From Candidatus Flexifilum breve (GTDB lineage: Bacteria; Chloroflexota; Anaerolineae; Aggregatilineales; Phototrophicaceae): a stretch of DNA of 64,000 nucleotides. Position 1 is the stretch's first letter, and each line of letters opens with the position of its first letter. The notes below the pieces were generated by a model that saw nothing but the letters and a program-made list of their open reading frames with translations, did not search any database and was not told the DNA's origin. Location: NCBI GenBank assembly GCA_016717205.1, contig JADKGC010000001.1, positions 930,001 to 994,000 of the forward strand, read 5' to 3'. Of this stretch, positions 61,690 to 64,000 are shown piece by piece. Both the position numbers and the translations under genes were made by a program.

Positions 61690-62793
61690 TTAGTCGTCGG
61701 CGTCGTCGGCTTGATCGGCGGGGTCGTCGGGTTTGTTCCCCGGCGGCAGCTTCTCAAATGCCTGCGAGATCATGTCCGTCATCACGCCGGAGATGTAGCC
61801 CACCGCGCTGATCGCCCGCCCATAGTTGATGTGCGTCGGGCCGAGCACGCCCACCGCGCCGCTCGCCTGCCCCTGAATCCCGTAGCGGCTGACGACCATC
61901 GTCAAATGGCTCATCTGCTCCCAGCGGCCATTCCCGGCGATCACCACCTGCACGCTGTTGACCATCGGCGTGAGCACTTCGTTGAGGATCATGCTGAGCA
62001 CGGCGCGTTCTTCCAACACGCGCACGGCCTGTTGCGCGCCCTCGTTGGTCTGGAAGGTGCTGATGAGGTCGCTCAAGCCTTCGCGGTAGATCAGCCGCAC
62101 CTGATTCGCGTCGGCGCGCTCCATCATGTCGCTGACCAGTTCGGTGATTTCGCGTTCCAGCAAGCCGAGCTGCACGCTGCGCGCACGCACCTGCGTCGCG
62201 CTGGCGTCCATGACTAGCGCATTGATCAGCTGTGCGGTTTCGCCCAGTCTCGCCTGCGGGATCGGGTCGGTCAGCGTGATCATCTGCTGGTAGACCGTGC
62301 CCTCTTGCAGCACGAGCACCATCAGCACGAGCCGCCCCTGAATCGAGATCAGCTCCAGATGCTTGAAGCGGCTGCTTTCCGCGCTCGGCGGCGTGACCAG
62401 CGCGGCGGTCTGCGTGGTGCGCGAGAGGATGGTCGCGGCGAGGCGCATCCACTGCTCGGTGGCGAGCGGCATGCTCTGCAAGCGTTCGGTGATGCGCGAC
62501 TGTTCCGACGACGAAATATCGCCGTTGCTGATGAGGCGCTTGACGAAGTAGCGATAGCCAAGCTGCGACGGAATACGCCCGGCGGAGGTGTGCGGCTGCA
62601 CGATGTAGCCGAGGTCTTCCAGCACGGCCATCTCATTGCGCACAGTCGCCGAGCTGTAGCTCAGCCCGAAAGTTTCGACGAGGTGTTTGGAGCTAACGGG
62701 TTCGGGATGCTGCGTGTACGCTCGAACAATGAGCGAGAGGATTTCTTCTTGGCGGCGGGTAAGTTCCGGTAGATGTGCATCGTCTGAGATCAT
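61690..62793 (-). CDS. hrcA: Heat-inducible transcription repressor HrcA
   Basis: Repressor that binds CIRCE operators and is released when GroEL is busy. The 367-residue protein has an N-terminal winged helix (LTRRQEEILSLIVRAYTQHP, YSSATVRNEMAVLEDLGYIV, PHTSAGRIPSQLGYRYFV) and a C-terminal domain with VITGNGRWEQMSHL-like and VGVLGPTHINYGRAISAVGY segments. Length and motifs are typical. ATG 62793 is chosen to match the usual start. It is separated from grpE by two orphan genes. Its own promoter overlaps an ACTCGG-A-CCGAGT palindrome rather than a CIRCE element. Confidence 0.93.
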   Translation of the reverse strand: MISDDAHLPELTRRQEEILSLIVRAYTQHPEPVSSKHLVETFGLSYSSATVRNEMAVLEDLGYIVQPHTSAGRIPSQLGYRYFVKRLISNGDISSSEQSRITERLQSMPLATEQWMRLAATILSRTTQTAALVTPPSAESSRFKHLELISIQGRLVLMVLVLQEGTVYQQMITLTDPIPQARLGETAQLINALVMDASATQVRARSVQLGLLEREITELVSDMMERADANQVRLIYREGLSDLISTFQTNEGAQQAVRVLEERAVLSMILNEVLTPMVNSVQVVIAGNGRWEQMSHLTMVVSRYGIQGQASGAVGVLGPTHINYGRAISAVGYISGVMTDMISQAFEKLPPGNKPDDPADQADDADD

Positions 62794-62827
62794 ACAACAA
62801 TAAAACACTCCCAATATTGCGTCTACT

Positions 62828-62870
62828 ACTCGGTCCGAGTCATGATAGCATAGTGGGGGTGAGGCGTCAA
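62828..62870 (-). promoter_or_regulatory. hrcA promoter with ACTCGG-A-CCGAGT palindrome
   Basis: On the minus strand TTGACG (62865-62870), a 17-base spacer and TATCAT (62842-62847). A 13-base palindrome (62828-62840) covers the expected transcript start, a good place for an operator. It is not CIRCE. Confidence 0.7.
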
Positions 62871-62890
62871 AACGCAAGGGAGATAAGGTG

Positions 62891-63220
62891 ATGGGTGTCA
62901 AAACGTTTGAAGCGACCACGGGAAATTTTCAGGCGGAAGTGTTGAAAAGCGACACGCCCGTTCTGGTGGATTTTTGGGCGGAATGGTGCGGCCCGTGCAA
63001 GATGATCGCGCCGTTTGTGGATCAGATCGCGGATGAATATGCCGGTAAGATTCGCGTCGCCAAGCTGGACGCGGACGAACACCCGGACGTCATCATGCAG
63101 TATGGCGTCATGAGCATCCCCACCCTGATCCTGTTCAAGGGCGGGCAGCCCGTCGTGCGCATCACCGGCTTCCAGCCGAAGGATCGCATCACGAACCAGC
63201 TCAAGCCGCATCTCGGCTAA
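62891..63220 (+). CDS. trxA: Thioredoxin
   Basis: A 109-residue disulfide reductase with the active site FWAEWCGPCKMIAP (C33, C36), buried charge in VLVDFWAEW and the cis-Pro region MSIPTLILFKGGQPV. ATG 62891 has AAGGGAG 8 bases upstream; GTG 62888 is an alternative. It is divergent from hrcA and shares its control region. A clear terminator follows. Confidence 0.96.
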   Translation: MGVKTFEATTGNFQAEVLKSDTPVLVDFWAEWCGPCKMIAPFVDQIADEYAGKIRVAKLDADEHPDVIMQYGVMSIPTLILFKGGQPVVRITGFQPKDRITNQLKPHLG

Positions 63221-63236
63221 GTCACACGCGAACCTC

Positions 63237-63264
63237 AAACGCCCATCCGCCGATGGGCGTTTTT
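63237..63264 (+). terminator. Rho-independent terminator of trxA
   Basis: AAACGCCCATC, loop CGCC, GATGGGCGTTTTT, 17 bases after the trxA stop. Confidence 0.93.
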
Positions 63265-63363
63265 GATTCCCCTACGCAAAACTTAAAGCCTGATAAGCTG
63301 TGTCATCCAAGTTGCTGCCGTGTACGAACTACACAGTGTACGCACAGACTTGTGAGGAAAATC

Positions 63364-64000
63364 ATGCGCAGACTTATCGTTTTGGTGTTCGCAATGCTCT
63401 TGACCGCGGTGCCACTCCTGGCGCAGACCCCAACCGGGGCGACCGTGTATGCTATCACCACCGACAACCGTCTCATTTCGTTCGACAGCGCCAACCCGGG
63501 CACGCTCCTTAGCAGCACGTCGATCACCGGGTTGACGGACGGTGAAACCGTGCAGGGGATCGACTTCCGTCCCGCCAACATGCAGTTGATCGCGCTGGGG
63601 AGCAGCAGCCGCTTGTATGTGCTCAATACCGCGAACGGCAGCGCGACCGCGCTCGGCGGCAGCTTCTCCACCCCGTTGAATGGCGGCAGCTTCGGCTTTG
63701 ACTTCAATCCCACCGTTGATCGCATCCGCCTGACCAGTGACGCGCGGCAGGACTTGCGCCTCAACCCGAACAACGGCGCGGTCGCCGCAATTGATGGCGC
63801 GCTCGGCTTCGCCTCAGCGGATCGCAACAATACGGCGACGCCGAATATTGTCGCCTCGGCTTACACCAACAACTTCTCGACCGCCACCACGACGACGCTC
63901 TACAACATTGACGCGACGCTGGATCTGCTCGTCACGCAGAACCCGCCGAACGCCGGAACGCTCAACACCATTGGCGCGCTGGGCGTCGATGCGACCACCC
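63364..64000 (+). CDS. Secreted DUF4394 protein, cut by the window edge
   Basis: The first 212 residues of an exported protein. The signal peptide is MRRLIVLVFAMLLTAVPLLA followed by QTPTGATVYAITTDNRLISF. The DUF4394 pattern is present: FDSANPGTLLSSTSITGL, VQGIDFRPANMQLIALGSSS, FGFDFNPTVDRIRLTSD and LRLNPNNGAVAAIDGAL. DUF4394 proteins are predicted beta-propeller-like and usually exported; function is unknown. The reading frame is open to the right edge. No obvious ribosome site near the ATG beyond GAGGAAAATC. Confidence 0.85.
   Translation, partial: MRRLIVLVFAMLLTAVPLLAQTPTGATVYAITTDNRLISFDSANPGTLLSSTSITGLTDGETVQGIDFRPANMQLIALGSSSRLYVLNTANGSATALGGSFSTPLNGGSFGFDFNPTVDRIRLTSDARQDLRLNPNNGAVAAIDGALGFASADRNNTATPNIVASAYTNNFSTATTTTLYNIDATLDLLVTQNPPNAGTLNTIGALGVDATT

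Noticed and set aside
1..64000. tRNA or rRNA genes
   Set aside because: No cloverleaf with a GTTC-A-C T-arm and no conserved rRNA segments were found by eye; a covariance search would be decisive.

Overview
This 64 kb window looks like the chromosome of a GC-rich, free-living bacterium of the phylum Chloroflexota, most likely class Anaerolineae or a close relative. That placement is an inference. It rests on a GH57-type branching enzyme beside GlgC/GlgA, a DUF3417-type glucan phosphorylase, secreted WD40-like beta-propellers, a second EF-G-like factor, Flp-like pilins, NatAB-like exporters and dense short palindromic intergenic repeats. No rRNA or tRNA gene, CRISPR array, transposase or phage gene was recognised.

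Layout. 1-6.8 kb: a coupled minus-strand set (receiver protein, NERD membrane protein, AddB-like helicase/nuclease that is frameshifted and runs off the left edge), a receiver plus histidine kinase pair, and a second kinase with a LOV-like domain lacking the photoactive cysteine. 7-10.5 kb: two secreted proteins (beta-propeller, FecR-like). 10.7-19.9 kb: glycogen module with GH57 branching enzyme, glgA, glgC, a stand-alone CBM48 protein and glucan phosphorylase. 20-27 kb: Thr/Pro-rich membrane protein, alpha/alpha-toroid protein, 7TM histidine kinase, short cytochrome P450, small membrane protein, methyltransferase. 27-31 kb: ABC exporter (two permeases and an ATPase) and a receiver. 31-38 kb: lipoprotein lytic transglycosylase with a second lipoprotein gene inserted between two copies of the same 103-bp leader, then a methyltransferase, propeller, GNAT and orphan gene. 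38-49 kb: YyaL-like thioredoxin protein, xylulokinase, FtsH, ABM monooxygenase, AlkZ-like protein, EF-G-like factor. 49-53 kb: two Flp-like pilins, then rpsA, rpsU, infA and a GT39-like enzyme. 53-64 kb: menG, methyltransferase, prmA, dnaJ, dnaK, grpE, two AT-rich orphan genes, hrcA, trxA and a truncated DUF4394 protein.

How it works together. GlgC makes ADP-glucose, GlgA polymerises it, the GH57 enzyme branches it and the phosphorylase mobilises it; the CBM48 protein probably binds the polymer. hrcA, grpE, dnaK and dnaJ form the heat-shock set, but it is split by two orphan genes and shows no visible CIRCE element. rpsA, rpsU and infA are a translation block. Sensor kinases and receiver-only regulators are spread through the first half without DNA-binding output domains.

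The main unusual features lie between genes: hairpin families whose arms vary in a compensating way while the GTAGGG/CCCTAC ends stay constant, GC-rich CCCCTCCC/GGGAGGGG repeats (one read into the C-terminus of FtsH), a heptad CAGTTNN array, a promoter-like box shared by two distant AT-rich genes, and the duplicated lipoprotein leader.
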